64,000 bases of DNA from Acidobacteriota bacterium (GCA_019639155.1 JAHBSJ010000001.1:310001-374000), one strand, 5' to 3'; counted from the first letter of the stretch, positions 7,898 to 17,663 are shown. Program-made: numbers and translations. The notes: generated by a model from the sequence alone, not told the origin.

Positions 7898-8314
7898 ATG
7901 GCGAAAGAACACAAATACAGCAGAGGCGGCAAACGGAAATTCAATGCTCGGGTCAGGCAACTGAAACAGCTCTTTACGAAATCACCTGCGATCTTCCACC
8001 GGGAGTGGCAGAAATTGGTTACCGGCTGGCTTTACGAGATACGCAATCGTGCAACCGACTGGGCTGAAGGCCTTGATATTCGAGACATCGACGGTCCGGA
8101 AGGGCTCGTCGAACGTGGACGACTTCAGGTGTTTGGCGTCCTCGACATCGCGAACACCGTTCTCGATGGGTGCGGACCCGAGATCGAGGCTGAGGTCGGA
8201 GCAAGAACTCGATCAACGCTGGAAAGCGAGTGCGTAAAGCAGGTTGCCTTGGTTGTTGATACACGGCTGAGCTATATGATCAACCACGCTCACTACGTTC
8301 GAATGAAGAATTAA
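7898..8314 (+). CDS. Small basic hypothetical protein
   Basis: 138 residues from the ATG at 7898. The frame stays open upstream to another ATG at 7835, but that stretch lies inside the repeat/hairpin block, so the later start is preferred. The N-terminus is very basic (MAKEHKYSRGGKRKFNARVRQ), which would suit nucleic-acid binding; the rest is helical with a VFGVLDIANTVLDGCG segment. No family recognised. It precedes the VWA lipoprotein by 39 bp and may be the first gene of that operon. Confidence 0.55.
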   Translation: MAKEHKYSRGGKRKFNARVRQLKQLFTKSPAIFHREWQKLVTGWLYEIRNRATDWAEGLDIRDIDGPEGLVERGRLQVFGVLDIANTVLDGCGPEIEAEVGARTRSTLESECVKQVALVVDTRLSYMINHAHYVRMKN

Positions 8315-8353
8315 GCGTTGGCAACAGCGAGCAACGACCGATAGAAACAATAA

Positions 8354-9127
8354 ATGAAAATGCAAAATAAACCCATGACGATCATCCGAAACATCCTTAT
8401 AGCCGCAGGCATCTCCGCGTTCCTAGCATCATGTGGCAATAACACCGGCATGGATACGCCAATAAGTCCGGCAGGCCAAACGGCACGAGTCATGAAGATA
8501 GGCCTGATGCTAGACAAATCAGGGAGCGCCGAATCGACGCGCACCAAGCAACCCTCGCTGGAAGACATTCAGCCACTGATCGAAAGAATTAAGCAAAGCG
8601 GCGGCGAGCTAGCCGTTGGTCTTATCTCGGACAACAGCAATATGCCGCTCGTCCGGCTAAGGATCGACCTGCGGCCTGCAGCTCCGACCAGACCAGATTC
8701 AAACGAGTACAGCGCTGAAAAACTGGCAGCCGCCTATGACAAATACGACGTGGACACAAAAGCATACAAAACAAAGTTCGCCGCTTGGGAGGTGGAGACG
8801 TCGAGGAGAGTCGAACGCTTTACAGCAGATGTGGCGAAGCTCTTTCAGCAAAAGCCGAACTCAAGACGCACCGATGTTATGAATGCGCTAAATAGGGTCG
8901 ATCTTTTTCTTTCGGAGAAAGATCCGTTCCCCGCCGACACGGCCAGAGTCATTATTCTTAACAGCGATGCTCAAGATAACGTCAAAGCAAAATTAATGCC
9001 GCTAACCAGCGAGGCAAGGCTGATCGTAGTGAACGGTATAGGGAGCGTCGGTTCGCTGAAAGCTTTGAATCCGGAACTTTTCGAATCTTTGGAATCAGCG
9101 ATAGATCAAATCACTCGCGGAGAATAA
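8354..9127 (+). CDS. VWA-domain lipoprotein
   Basis: 257 residues. Signal peptide with a lipobox FLASC, lipidated Cys at 27, so probably membrane-anchored outside the cytoplasm. After a short linker a von Willebrand A-like domain begins: GLMLDKSGSAEST carries the MIDAS pattern D54-x-S56-x-S58. Later strands LAVGLISDN and ARVIILNSDAQDN fit the same fold. In known systems VWA proteins bind a partner through a metal ion and often pair with AAA+ ATPases; an AAA+ gene lies three genes downstream. The next gene starts 2 bp after the stop. VWA call good, partner role inferred. Confidence 0.75.
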   Translation: MKMQNKPMTIIRNILIAAGISAFLASCGNNTGMDTPISPAGQTARVMKIGLMLDKSGSAESTRTKQPSLEDIQPLIERIKQSGGELAVGLISDNSNMPLVRLRIDLRPAAPTRPDSNEYSAEKLAAAYDKYDVDTKAYKTKFAAWEVETSRRVERFTADVAKLFQQKPNSRRTDVMNALNRVDLFLSEKDPFPADTARVIILNSDAQDNVKAKLMPLTSEARLIVVNGIGSVGSLKALNPELFESLESAIDQITRGE

Positions 9128-9129
9128 GT

Positions 9130-10251
9130 ATGCCAGCAACATTATTACAACGACATAACGAGCTAAGCCTCAGAGAGCGCGTAGTTTCCAACTTAAAGCG
9201 ACTTTCAGAAGCCCTGCACCGCCAAGCGCACGAGGCGAGGATCATCCGTCAAGAAAGCGAAAAGGACGGGAACGATCTGACCAATCTCGAAACGAATAGC
9301 CCCGAGTTTGCTGCCGCAACTCCGAGTGAAATAACCGGCTATTATGTCGTCGCTCTCGCGATCGTGGCTATATATATCCTTGACATCTTGCTGTTCGGCG
9401 GCGTCGCCAATTCGCTCGCTAACATCGCATTTCCGGGCAATGAGTCAATGCTTATTGTTGCAAAGATGGCAGTTCCTTTTGTAATAATCACCCTAGAATT
9501 CTTCCTAGCGTTCTTGATTTACTCCCGTAGTCAAGAAAACACAAGAGCTTTGGCCAACGGTGCGAAACGTCTAAATCCGTATTGGATCTTCGGAGCGATT
9601 CTAACATTAGTAATGCCGGCCTTGGCTATCGCAAGCCACCCCGATACTGTCCGATTGATTCACTCAGGCGACAGTTTGGGGACTCTCCTTCTATTCAAAC
9701 TTGTTGGGCTTGGACTTCTTGCCTTCGCTGCGCATGCCCTTGTTATCTTCTCGGGTGAACGAGGCACAAAAACAAAGGCATTCTTCTACTATCGCATCAT
9801 GCATCGTAGGCTACAGAACAGACTCAATGACCATAATCTTAATTTCGACCGGTTGTGCCTCTCTGTCGTGGGCAACTGGAACGCTTACTCTACTGAAATC
9901 GAGAGTTATAACCAACGCAATCCGGACACAACGATAGCTCCATTAAATTTCGATCCGACCACCAGGAACTTCATCGAAGAATGCGTTACCGGAGCGCCAG
10001 CTTCAGAGGTGGAAGGGGATGGTGACCTGTCAGCCCCCCATTATGAAAACGGTATGAATGGCAACGTACAGGGACAACCCGCAACTGGGGATAGTGGCCA
10101 TGCTCCTTTCGTATATTCTGCCGAAGGACAAAGCCAGAATGGATCCAACAATGGTAGAAATTCAGATCATGAGGTAGAGAACCGCGAAAACGAGTTTCTT
10201 CGTAGCGTCCTGACGAGAAGAATAAGAGACGCCGAAGACGAAGTTAACTAG
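9130..10251 (+). CDS. Four-helix integral membrane protein
   Basis: 373 residues. The N-terminal ~60 residues are charged and helical (possible coiled coil), then four hydrophobic spans: near residues 65-90 (VVALAIVAIYILDILLF), 100-122, 147-166 and 183-205 (GLGLLAFAAHALVIFSG). The last ~130 residues are soluble and low-complexity with many Gly/Asn/Ser. No transporter family recognised. It is 2 bp after the VWA lipoprotein and is probably its membrane partner. Confidence 0.65.
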   Translation: MPATLLQRHNELSLRERVVSNLKRLSEALHRQAHEARIIRQESEKDGNDLTNLETNSPEFAAATPSEITGYYVVALAIVAIYILDILLFGGVANSLANIAFPGNESMLIVAKMAVPFVIITLEFFLAFLIYSRSQENTRALANGAKRLNPYWIFGAILTLVMPALAIASHPDTVRLIHSGDSLGTLLLFKLVGLGLLAFAAHALVIFSGERGTKTKAFFYYRIMHRRLQNRLNDHNLNFDRLCLSVVGNWNAYSTEIESYNQRNPDTTIAPLNFDPTTRNFIEECVTGAPASEVEGDGDLSAPHYENGMNGNVQGQPATGDSGHAPFVYSAEGQSQNGSNNGRNSDHEVENRENEFLRSVLTRRIRDAEDEVN

Positions 10252-10271
10252 ATCGAAGGAGAAAGAATCAA

Positions 10272-11144
10272 ATGTCAATAAAATCAACAGACTCAAAAGT
10301 ACAAAGCGTTTCAGGGATCGCAGTTGCAAGCATGGCGGCCGCAGGCGTGGTAGTCGCGGCTTCGGTCATAAGTGGGATAGCACGATTTCTAAGCTCTAGC
10401 GGAAGGAAAGTGTACAACGAGACGGTCCGAATACTGCCAACGATCGCTGACGAGATCAAAGCATTCAACACAACTGATCTTAACTCTGTCACACGCCCTT
10501 CTAAGGAAACCATGTCGAATGATGTCGATCTCGCAAAAGGTCGATTCCTCGCTCATCTGGCGTCAGCACGTTTGTTCACGGACGACCCCGACGGTCTAAA
10601 GAAGCGGCTTGCGATGGTACAGAGCGCCACCTCGTTAAAGAGCTTGGCAGCGACAGAGAGCGGGGTCTTGGAATTCATCGGAAATTCTCACAACTTAGTT
10701 TTCCTAAAGAGTCTATCCACGGCATGCATGCGGGCAAGCTCAAAGATCGGATTTGGCCAAGTCGCAACTGAGCTCGCGAAAGACGGAACATCTAGGATTA
10801 TCGGATCGGACGCCGCGGGCAGAGCGGTCGTCACTGAGATCAGCCGTGACAATGAGGGTGGCTTTTCAATCGCCACCGAGGTCGTTGGCGTGATCGACGG
10901 ATCTTGCAATCAGATCTTGGACGCATTCGATGAAGCCCTTGCGAACGAAGGTGTGAGACGATCTCCCGGAAAGAAGGATTTCACGGGCGGCGTCTGTGAA
11001 CTTTCGGCGGCTAGAGAGTTCCTACGCCGTAAGGTAATGCCCGCATCGAAACAGAAGGCCGCCCAGGAATCGAAGTCAAAAACAGATTCTGGTATCAGTC
11101 GAACCCGAATCTTGAACACGCGTCCTTCAACAAAACAAAGATAG
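10272..11144 (+). CDS. Hypothetical protein with N-terminal hydrophobic span
   Basis: 290 residues. SD AAGGAG lies upstream of the ATG. One hydrophobic stretch near residues 15-40 (GIAVASMAAAGVVVAASVISGIA) could be a membrane anchor. The middle is helical; residues ~185-225 (GGFSIATEVVGVIDGSC, then ILDAFDEALANEGV) recall the short DUF2997 proteins that in cyanobacteria are encoded beside Ycf46-type AAA ATPases. The next gene here is also an AAA+ ATPase. The resemblance is by eye and weak. The C-terminus is basic. Confidence 0.5.
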   Translation: MSIKSTDSKVQSVSGIAVASMAAAGVVVAASVISGIARFLSSSGRKVYNETVRILPTIADEIKAFNTTDLNSVTRPSKETMSNDVDLAKGRFLAHLASARLFTDDPDGLKKRLAMVQSATSLKSLAATESGVLEFIGNSHNLVFLKSLSTACMRASSKIGFGQVATELAKDGTSRIIGSDAAGRAVVTEISRDNEGGFSIATEVVGVIDGSCNQILDAFDEALANEGVRRSPGKKDFTGGVCELSAAREFLRRKVMPASKQKAAQESKSKTDSGISRTRILNTRPSTKQR

Positions 11145-11178
11145 GTAAATTAAATCGACAACCCAACAGGACACAGTA

Positions 11179-12957
11179 ATGAATCAAACAACGCATACGA
11201 TTCTCGACGCATATCGCCAAGGACACTCTGCTCTCTTAGTAAGTGGAAGATCCTTATACGACCTTGTGATCGATAGCGAGGGGCGGATGTGCCCGATGAT
11301 AACTGCGCTACGGCGGTCACTGCGCAGCGAATTCGGCATGCTCATGGTGACCTATTCGCTGGCGCAAGGACTAGATTGGGATGACAGCCGAATATCAGAT
11401 GAAAGAGACCGCCAAACGATCCAAAATGCACTCAAATCAAACAACTTGCTCGAAGTACCCCAAGACCAAAATGAAGTAGCCCGAATTATTCGAGGGATCT
11501 CTCATTTGTCTCGGATGCCCATGGAAAACCTTACCTGGGCTGACGGGAACCCCCTCAGGTTTGCCTTTTGTTTAGAGTTTGCTGAACACATGATCCCTGC
11601 CCTCAATAACGGCACCCAAACTGATAACCAACTCGTAGCGATCGAGTTAGCTCATATTACAGGCCAAAGCCTCGCGTTAAGAAAAAGCGGCAACTTGATC
11701 ATTTTCCATGCTCGGGAGGGACTTGTCGACCCTCTGGTTTGCTCCACTCTGCATCCGATTAGATTAACGCAGCCAAACTTCTCAGAAAAATTCGCATTCA
11801 TTTCGAAGGCGACAGAGATTTATCCTAACGCACGCTTTGACCCGAACCTGACAAAGGAAGGGGTTGCTTATCTTACAGCGAACACCCCCAATCGATCACT
11901 AGAGTCTTTAATTAGAGCATCGTACCGGGGAGGAAAGCTTATCACTACGAAAGAGCTAACCCACCAAAAGAACCGGGATGTCGAGGAAATGTCTGAGTCC
12001 ACTCTCCTGCCATTGGACACAGACCGTGTAGCAGACCTCCGACTATTCGGGAGGAATGTAAATAAACCCCGGACGATACTTGAAGAGCTAGGCAACGCAC
12101 TCTTGCGCAGAGAGAGAACAATGCCGGCGAACATCTTGCTCGCGGGAGCCCCTGCCACGGCCAAAACTGACCTAGCTTTAATGGTTGCGCGAATCGGAAA
12201 CGTTCCCGCATATCAAATGCTTAGTCCAAAAGGCGGCATCGTTGGCGAAACGGAACGGAAGGCCCGGCTCCAGCAGATTGCACTTAAGGAATGGTCTCCT
12301 AACATAGCCTTTATAGACGAGATAACCGAGGCATTTCCGCTTGAGCGGAATGATTTCGATGGAGATTCCGGAGCTAGCAGAGCGGTCATGGCATCGCTGC
12401 TTACTGCCCTTTCTGATGAGTCTCGACGAGGGGAATCTCTTCTTATCGCCACGACAAACTGCCCTTGGCGGATGGGAGCCGCGATGCGGTCAAGATTTAT
12501 AGTAATCCCGGTACTGCAATCACTAAAGGAAGATTATCCGGGCATCATAACCGTAACAGCTGCACGTATTTCTCCGGACTTTGAAGCAACGGAAGATGAC
12601 GAAAATGTTATTAGGGCCGCGGAAATATTCTACACCAAAGGAGCCAATCCCAGACACATTCGTGGTTGTTTAAGCAACATTATGATGCTAGCCGGCACTT
12701 CGGTTCTTTCCAGTGAACTCATTTTGCAAGCGGCTTACGATTTTTGTGCCACAACGGATCTCCACTCAGCGATCTACGCCGATCTTTGGGCCATCCAGTC
12801 CTGCACCTCAAAATCATTCTTACCTTGGAGTGACAGCCTCGACGAATATCCGATTCCCCAATACCTTAGCGATGTGATCGATCCCGTGAACGGTGAAGTA
12901 AACTATCGCGTTCTTAACGAGAAAATCGAACAGTATCGCAAACACGCGAACCTATAG
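11179..12957 (+). CDS. AAA+ ATPase (Ycf46-like layout)
   Basis: 592 residues. The N-terminal half is an unassigned domain with LLVSGRSLYDLV, FGMLMVTYS and later TANTPNRSLESLIRAS, like the N-domains of Ycf46-type ATPases. The ATPase core has Walker A G323-A-P-A-T-A-K329-T330 (slightly altered from GPPGTGKT), Walker B NIAFID380-E381, sensor-1 LIATTNCP and an arginine-finger region MRSRF. AAA+ proteins use ATP to remodel partners; the gene order VWA lipoprotein, membrane protein, hypothetical, AAA+ suggests a membrane-linked complex. The next gene starts 2 bp after the stop. Confidence 0.75.
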   Translation: MNQTTHTILDAYRQGHSALLVSGRSLYDLVIDSEGRMCPMITALRRSLRSEFGMLMVTYSLAQGLDWDDSRISDERDRQTIQNALKSNNLLEVPQDQNEVARIIRGISHLSRMPMENLTWADGNPLRFAFCLEFAEHMIPALNNGTQTDNQLVAIELAHITGQSLALRKSGNLIIFHAREGLVDPLVCSTLHPIRLTQPNFSEKFAFISKATEIYPNARFDPNLTKEGVAYLTANTPNRSLESLIRASYRGGKLITTKELTHQKNRDVEEMSESTLLPLDTDRVADLRLFGRNVNKPRTILEELGNALLRRERTMPANILLAGAPATAKTDLALMVARIGNVPAYQMLSPKGGIVGETERKARLQQIALKEWSPNIAFIDEITEAFPLERNDFDGDSGASRAVMASLLTALSDESRRGESLLIATTNCPWRMGAAMRSRFIVIPVLQSLKEDYPGIITVTAARISPDFEATEDDENVIRAAEIFYTKGANPRHIRGCLSNIMMLAGTSVLSSELILQAAYDFCATTDLHSAIYADLWAIQSCTSKSFLPWSDSLDEYPIPQYLSDVIDPVNGEVNYRVLNEKIEQYRKHANL

Positions 12958-12958
12958 A

Positions 12959-14011
12959 ATGCCGAGAAACGACCTTAATTTCGGCGCGAGTACCGATTGG
13001 CTAGGTATGCAGTTGACGGGCAAAGGGTGTGTCGAGGAATTAGAGAACAAAATCGCATCGTTCTATGGAATGAAGCATGCACTTTGTGTTTCAAACGCAA
13101 CAACTGGACTCCTGGGGATTGCCTTAGCTGTGGATCTCAGAAACACTGAGTTCATTACCTCGCCGTACACGTACGGGGGAACCGTCTCAAGCTGGCTAAT
13201 GTTGGGCAATACCGTAGTATTTGTTGATATTGAGCCAGCCCACGCAACGATAGATACTGAACAAATAGGAAACGCAATTACAAGAAATACGAGGGCTATC
13301 TTAGCCACCGATATTCTTGGCAATCCTTCTCATTCGGAAGAACTTAGGAGGATCGCAGACGAGTATGGTCTCTGGTACATAGCAGATGCGGCTCAGAGTC
13401 TTGGAGCCTCCAGAGACGGCATGCCAGCAAGCGTTTATGCTGACGCCTTGGTCATCTCTTTTACCGCGGGAAAGACTTTGTTCGCCGGTGAGGGAGGGGC
13501 GATCATTACGAACAACACAGCACTTTATGAACGGCTGATCTGGACCACTCAGCACCCGTTTAGGCAGCAGCTCGAACTAGGTTTGAACGTATGCAACGAG
13601 TTTGGGATCAATGGGCGTATTCACCCTTTCGCAGCAAATTACGCGAACGCTAATTTTGATAAAGCAATATCGAATTTGCAGAGGCGTCAGGTCGAATGCA
13701 CTTCGGTCATTGAACTGTTGGAAAGCCACGACTTGATTGAAAAAACTAGGATTCACGATGAAAATATCCTTCCTTCATTCTTCCGATTGACTGTGGTTCC
13801 GAAAATGGGAATCGACAATTCTGATGTCGTATCGCTTCTTAAGTTCCACGGAATTGATTGCGTCGTCTCAAATGTCCCGGTATCAGTAATTTATCAGCAC
13901 CCGGCATTCTCTAATCAATGGAAGAGGCAGAATAGGCTAGCGAATTGTTATGAAGCGGAGCGGCAGGCCAAAGAAAGAGTTTGTCTTAATCTGATCCAGA
14001 GCGATATGTGA
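12959..14011 (+). CDS. DegT/DnrJ/EryC1-family PLP-dependent aminotransferase
   Basis: 350 residues. Typical family features in order: N-terminal WLGMQLTGKGCVEELENKIASFYG, a cofactor-binding SNATTGLLG, DEDI-like DILGNP, IADAAQSLGA with the PLP-contacting Asp, and the Schiff-base lysine K172 in SFTAGKTLFAGEGGAI. Known members aminate keto-sugars for cell-surface polysaccharides or antibiotics. The usual family length is 360-400, so this is slightly short at the C-terminus. It follows the AAA+ gene by 1 bp and is presumably co-transcribed, though a sugar aminotransferase has no obvious link with that complex. Confidence 0.85.
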   Translation: MPRNDLNFGASTDWLGMQLTGKGCVEELENKIASFYGMKHALCVSNATTGLLGIALAVDLRNTEFITSPYTYGGTVSSWLMLGNTVVFVDIEPAHATIDTEQIGNAITRNTRAILATDILGNPSHSEELRRIADEYGLWYIADAAQSLGASRDGMPASVYADALVISFTAGKTLFAGEGGAIITNNTALYERLIWTTQHPFRQQLELGLNVCNEFGINGRIHPFAANYANANFDKAISNLQRRQVECTSVIELLESHDLIEKTRIHDENILPSFFRLTVVPKMGIDNSDVVSLLKFHGIDCVVSNVPVSVIYQHPAFSNQWKRQNRLANCYEAERQAKERVCLNLIQSDM

Positions 14012-14172
14012 ACAAAGTGTAGTCAGATCTGGACTTTCAGACGCCTTGGCAACAACTCACGAAGCATAGTTCACATTCCCGATAATTACAACTAATTACC
14101 CAATAGTTACTATTTGGTAGCCTTCACAATTGGCGATTGAGTCGAATCCGATACATTACCTAGATCTGTTTT

Positions 14173-14919
14173 ATGGACTATAAACCTATGATAAATATAC
14201 TAACTGTTCTTGCTGTTCTTTTTACTTCACCATTGCTTTGGACGTCACCGGAAGCGGTTGCAGCCCAAGAGGATACCCGTTGCAATTGCGTTCTGTTTGC
14301 ACGCCAACATGTGCGATCCTTACCAACGGGGCTATACGATGAAAACGACAAACATCGCGTCATAAATTCAATGTTTCCCAGGCCGGGAACCGTAGCTATT
14401 TTTCAATATAATCACGTCGCAGTGGTCAGAAACGTAGAGATGCAGGCCGACGGATCATTGGAGGTTGTCATTGATGAAGCGAATTATATCCCGTGTCGGT
14501 ACGGATCTCGCCGAGGCCCCCTCGCTGCTCTGCGAATTGTCGGTTTCTTTGATCCAAGGTTCCGAGCAGGTGACGCTCCCCCACGAGTTCGCGAAACACA
14601 TCTCACCGCGTATGCAGGTAGGGAGTTTAAAGCTCATATCAGTGGGAGCGGGTTTGATCCTGATTCAGTCAAAGTCGTCCTGCTCGGAGGCGATTACTGC
14701 AAAACGTGGGGACGCTGTTCGGTTCCGACCTCTGTTATCACAAATCTAAGCTCAAATTCATTAGCCGCACCGCTTACCGTAAATTCACCCGGTAAGTACT
14801 CGCTCTATGTCTTCAACGAAAGAGACGGTCGCAGTTCAAATGCAATCCGTCTAACTATAGAGGGCAGTTCTCGAAGTGCTCCGGTCAAAGCGCCCGTAAG
14901 GCCTCGGTCGCCGTTTTAG
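14173..14919 (+). CDS. Exported CHAP-domain amidase-like protein
   Basis: 248 residues. N-terminal signal peptide (INILTVLAVLFTSPLLW, cleavage likely near AVAAQ). A CHAP-like (NlpC/P60-type) domain follows: DTRCNCVLFARQHV with the catalytic Cys, GTVAIFQYNHVAVVRNVE with the catalytic His, and VIDEANY as the third element. CHAP enzymes cut peptidoglycan amide bonds. Residues ~145-235 form an Ig/IPT-like beta domain (SGSGFDPDSVKVVLLGG). A shared exported function with the next gene is possible. Family by motif; the target is inferred. Confidence 0.7.
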   Translation: MDYKPMINILTVLAVLFTSPLLWTSPEAVAAQEDTRCNCVLFARQHVRSLPTGLYDENDKHRVINSMFPRPGTVAIFQYNHVAVVRNVEMQADGSLEVVIDEANYIPCRYGSRRGPLAALRIVGFFDPRFRAGDAPPRVRETHLTAYAGREFKAHISGSGFDPDSVKVVLLGGDYCKTWGRCSVPTSVITNLSSNSLAAPLTVNSPGKYSLYVFNERDGRSSNAIRLTIEGSSRSAPVKAPVRPRSPF

Positions 14920-14970
14920 TCGCTACCCAAAATCATACCCAAGTGAACAGACGAAATGGAGAAAACCACA

Positions 14971-15774
14971 ATGAAAAACACCACTATTTTAACTATCGTA
15001 TTGCTTGTCTCAATGTTTTCAACGGACGCTGTTGCTCAACCCACAGCTCGTCAGTGGGTATTGAATTTTGACCCAGACAGTGTCGACAGCGGTATCCCTC
15101 AGGAAGATAGTGGAGGTCAGAGAGACCGTCGAGAACGAAGAAACGGCCGGCGGTCTCAAATCGTTATACAGTCAATCGGCGCGGCCGCGATCATTTACTG
15201 CAATCAAACCCAAAAATGTGGAGGATTCAACGCCTCGCTATCGACTATCCCTGGCTCGACGTCACCTGAGTATGGCTCGTACCCACCACCAGTCTATGGT
15301 GGAAGGAATGACGACATACCGAGCGGGTCTACTGGTCCAGTATTCCCATTTTCCCCATCAACGACAACGGGTTCTTCGATTCCATCAGGTTGGAGTTCAA
15401 TCAGGAGAGGACAATTAACCATCATCGCCCCCTTCGGAGATTTTACTAATGGAGAACTAAGAAACGGCGTGATTTTCGGAAGAGCCTCTGGGCAAACTTC
15501 GACCAGTGTCGCAGCTAGCCTAACGCGGGGAAGCACATATCTCAAAAGCAAAGGAATGCGAGAGAAAATTCATCTTGGCAATCGAATGTGCGATCTATTC
15601 CTGTTCGAAGGGTTTTCGCCGAAGCTAAAATTGAACGAGGAAGTTGGGGTCTACATCTGCTCTAAAGCCAACGGTCTTTTCACCTACGCCCTCGCCGTCG
15701 GATCAGGTAATAATGCCGCTCGATACAGAAATGAGATCAGAGGTTTGATTTATAGCGAATTGAGCAGATTATGA
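14971..15774 (+). CDS. Exported hypothetical protein
   Basis: 267 residues from the ATG at 14971, chosen because GGAG (14958-14961) lies at ideal SD spacing; an in-frame ATG at 14956 contains that SD. Signal peptide TILTIVLLVSMFSTDAVAQ. The mature protein has an Arg-rich stretch (GGQRDRRERRNGRR), a Pro/Ser/Thr/Gly linker, and a C-terminal domain with paired cysteines (NRMCDLFLF, VGVYICSK). No family recognised. It follows the CHAP gene by about 50 bp on the same strand. Confidence 0.6.
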   Translation: MKNTTILTIVLLVSMFSTDAVAQPTARQWVLNFDPDSVDSGIPQEDSGGQRDRRERRNGRRSQIVIQSIGAAAIIYCNQTQKCGGFNASLSTIPGSTSPEYGSYPPPVYGGRNDDIPSGSTGPVFPFSPSTTTGSSIPSGWSSIRRGQLTIIAPFGDFTNGELRNGVIFGRASGQTSTSVAASLTRGSTYLKSKGMREKIHLGNRMCDLFLFEGFSPKLKLNEEVGVYICSKANGLFTYALAVGSGNNAARYRNEIRGLIYSELSRL

Positions 15775-15911
15775 CGGCCAACAATCGAACAGTTTTGATA
15801 GTGTGAACGAACATACCGTCATGATCGGTCGTGAATGATATCAACTAGAATGCTGAGAAATTGCATTTTACTATGCTCTGGTCGCGAAGAACTTGACGAC
15901 GAATCGATGAA

Positions 15912-16293
15912 ATGGTGGCATCTGAAATAAATGAGTTGATCGCGGAGTCAGGGTGCGACACCGAGGAAATATCGGACGGTTATCACACGTTCGGAGAGTT
16001 GTATGCTCATCGGGCTGAGCTGTTCATTGCTCTTTGCAGGAGGATCACCGATTGCGAAGAACCAGCGGCCAGTGACCTATCAAGCGTGTGGCGGACTTTG
16101 CGGCATTCGGACGGATCGCAATTGGAAGGATGGTTCGTGACGGGTATTGGATACAGGGAAGGGGAACAGATAACGTATCATCTGCCGGTCGAAAAATGGG
16201 CTGACACGCATTTTGCACACACACTCGACACAGCACCAGGAATTTGACGGGCATGCGAGTGAGGACGCTCTGAGACGCCTTAGTCGTTTATGA
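15912..16293 (+). pseudogene. Phage-type hypothetical gene broken by a +1 frameshift
   Basis: The frame from 15912 runs to a TGA at 16245-16247 and gives 111 residues (SDGYHTFGELYAHRAELFIALC, HSDGSQLEGWFVTGI, ITYHLPVEKW). This resembles a small phage-associated family whose members end in a W/F-DGH-x5-VL-RL tail. That tail is present here in the other frame: reading from 16240 gives EFDGHASEDALRRLSRL and a stop at 16291-16293. One extra base in the GG at 16239-16240 would explain it. Either a real frameshift mutation or a sequencing error. Family recognition is from memory of sequence pattern. Confidence 0.6.
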
Positions 16294-16599
16294 TGCGGAA
16301 CTGAAAATCTGCATGTTCTTGCTTCGGGCGTCTCTTCCAGCAATCTATTATGTTATGGCACGATCATGGTATGACTAATATTCCAAGACTAATTTGTTCG
16401 CCGGTGACTGAAGAGGAGATGAGAAGGGGAAATACCAAGTCAGACCCCAAAAACTCGGCAATAAAAAAGGGCTCCAAGACCTAGCAAGAAGTCGAGCTTA
16501 AGACTGTACAGGATCTTCAGCCCGATGTTTGAGGCATGAACCTTAAAGAACCTTAAGGAAATAAGCGTTTACGAAGTTTCGTGGACAACGGAGGCAAAT
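16294..16599. other. Non-coding stretch, nothing recognised
   Basis: 306 bp between the frameshifted gene and the next CDS. No ORF, tRNA, long hairpin or repeat was seen. The last bases carry GGAGG, the SD of the downstream gene. Confidence 0.5.
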
Positions 16600-17511
16600 A
16601 TGGGATGTGATTTTCACTGGAAAGGAAAAGCGACGGAAGAGCAGCAGCGGCTCTGCGGCTGGTTTCTTGAATCGCTTTTTGACGCGGACGAAAACGGGGT
16701 ATCTCGATATTTTGCCGAGTTTATGAAATGCGAGACCTACAGCGGCGAATACACGGGACTATTCTTCGAGGTCGGGCCGCCAGAAGATCGGGGTCCTTTT
16801 GTTCAGACTATACAGCTTAGCGGGACGACGATTCGTTCCGGATACTTTGAAGATCGGGAACCTGGGTATCGGCTTTGGGCTACTGACCAATTGTCCTTTG
16901 TTTTTATGAAGATCGGTGAGGATCTTGGCGAACTTATAACCGTTGAACCAGTGGCCGATACCGCAGAACTTAGATACGGCCGGGTGCGAGAGAAATTTCA
17001 GAGCTGTGGAGCAGAACCTAATACTCCGATGATGATTTTTCGTAGGCGGGGGCAGGATCGGTTGCTTGCAAACGAAAGTTGGCTCGCCAATTTGCTTTAT
17101 GCGACCAAGAGGCAATTCATGCCAATGTTGAAGGTGAGTGACGATTATTTGTTTTTCGCTGATATTGCAGAAAGAGGTCTAATGGACCAGCATTTTTCTC
17201 GCACAGTATTGAAACCGGAGCTCGCCGGGAAGTGGGGTTTCGGGCTCGACGAGGTTGACACGATCCTTTCCGGGCTGGATGCCTTCTTTGAAAAGAGTCA
17301 AAACAAGTACTGGGGACTCTCAGATGCGGCATTAGCCATACTTAAGCGGGCGGAGGTGTTTTCGCTTTCTGATCTGACCTATAAGAAGAAAGATTCGTTC
17401 GTATCACGAGCTAAACCCACTCCTGAGGTTTTGAATGAAATCGAAGAGGCAATGCTTTCTCTTGGATACTCATTCGAACCTGGTCGAAGCAGCTGGCTTA
17501 GCATTGACTAA
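16600..17511 (+). CDS. Hypothetical protein
   Basis: 303 residues, SD GGAGG 6 bases before the ATG. Soluble, no signal peptide or membrane span. Begins MGCDFHWKGKATEEQQRLCGWFLESLFDA; rich in aromatic residues in the first half, more helical after residue 190. No motif I can assign. It lies 152 bp before the DUF1810-PP2C gene, on the same strand, in an accessory region with a frameshifted phage gene and a resolvase. Confidence 0.55.
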   Translation: MGCDFHWKGKATEEQQRLCGWFLESLFDADENGVSRYFAEFMKCETYSGEYTGLFFEVGPPEDRGPFVQTIQLSGTTIRSGYFEDREPGYRLWATDQLSFVFMKIGEDLGELITVEPVADTAELRYGRVREKFQSCGAEPNTPMMIFRRRGQDRLLANESWLANLLYATKRQFMPMLKVSDDYLFFADIAERGLMDQHFSRTVLKPELAGKWGFGLDEVDTILSGLDAFFEKSQNKYWGLSDAALAILKRAEVFSLSDLTYKKKDSFVSRAKPTPEVLNEIEEAMLSLGYSFEPGRSSWLSID

Positions 17512-17663
17512 TCAAACGACGATATTGAGGGGGTCTGATAATCGCCTTACGGACGACGGAATTGGAAATTGACTTCGAGAAGTCGAGGACACGTATGATA
17601 GCGAGTCTTAAGATCATAGCTGAGGAATAATGGGCGGGAGGTTGCGATTCGCCAATAGGAAGA

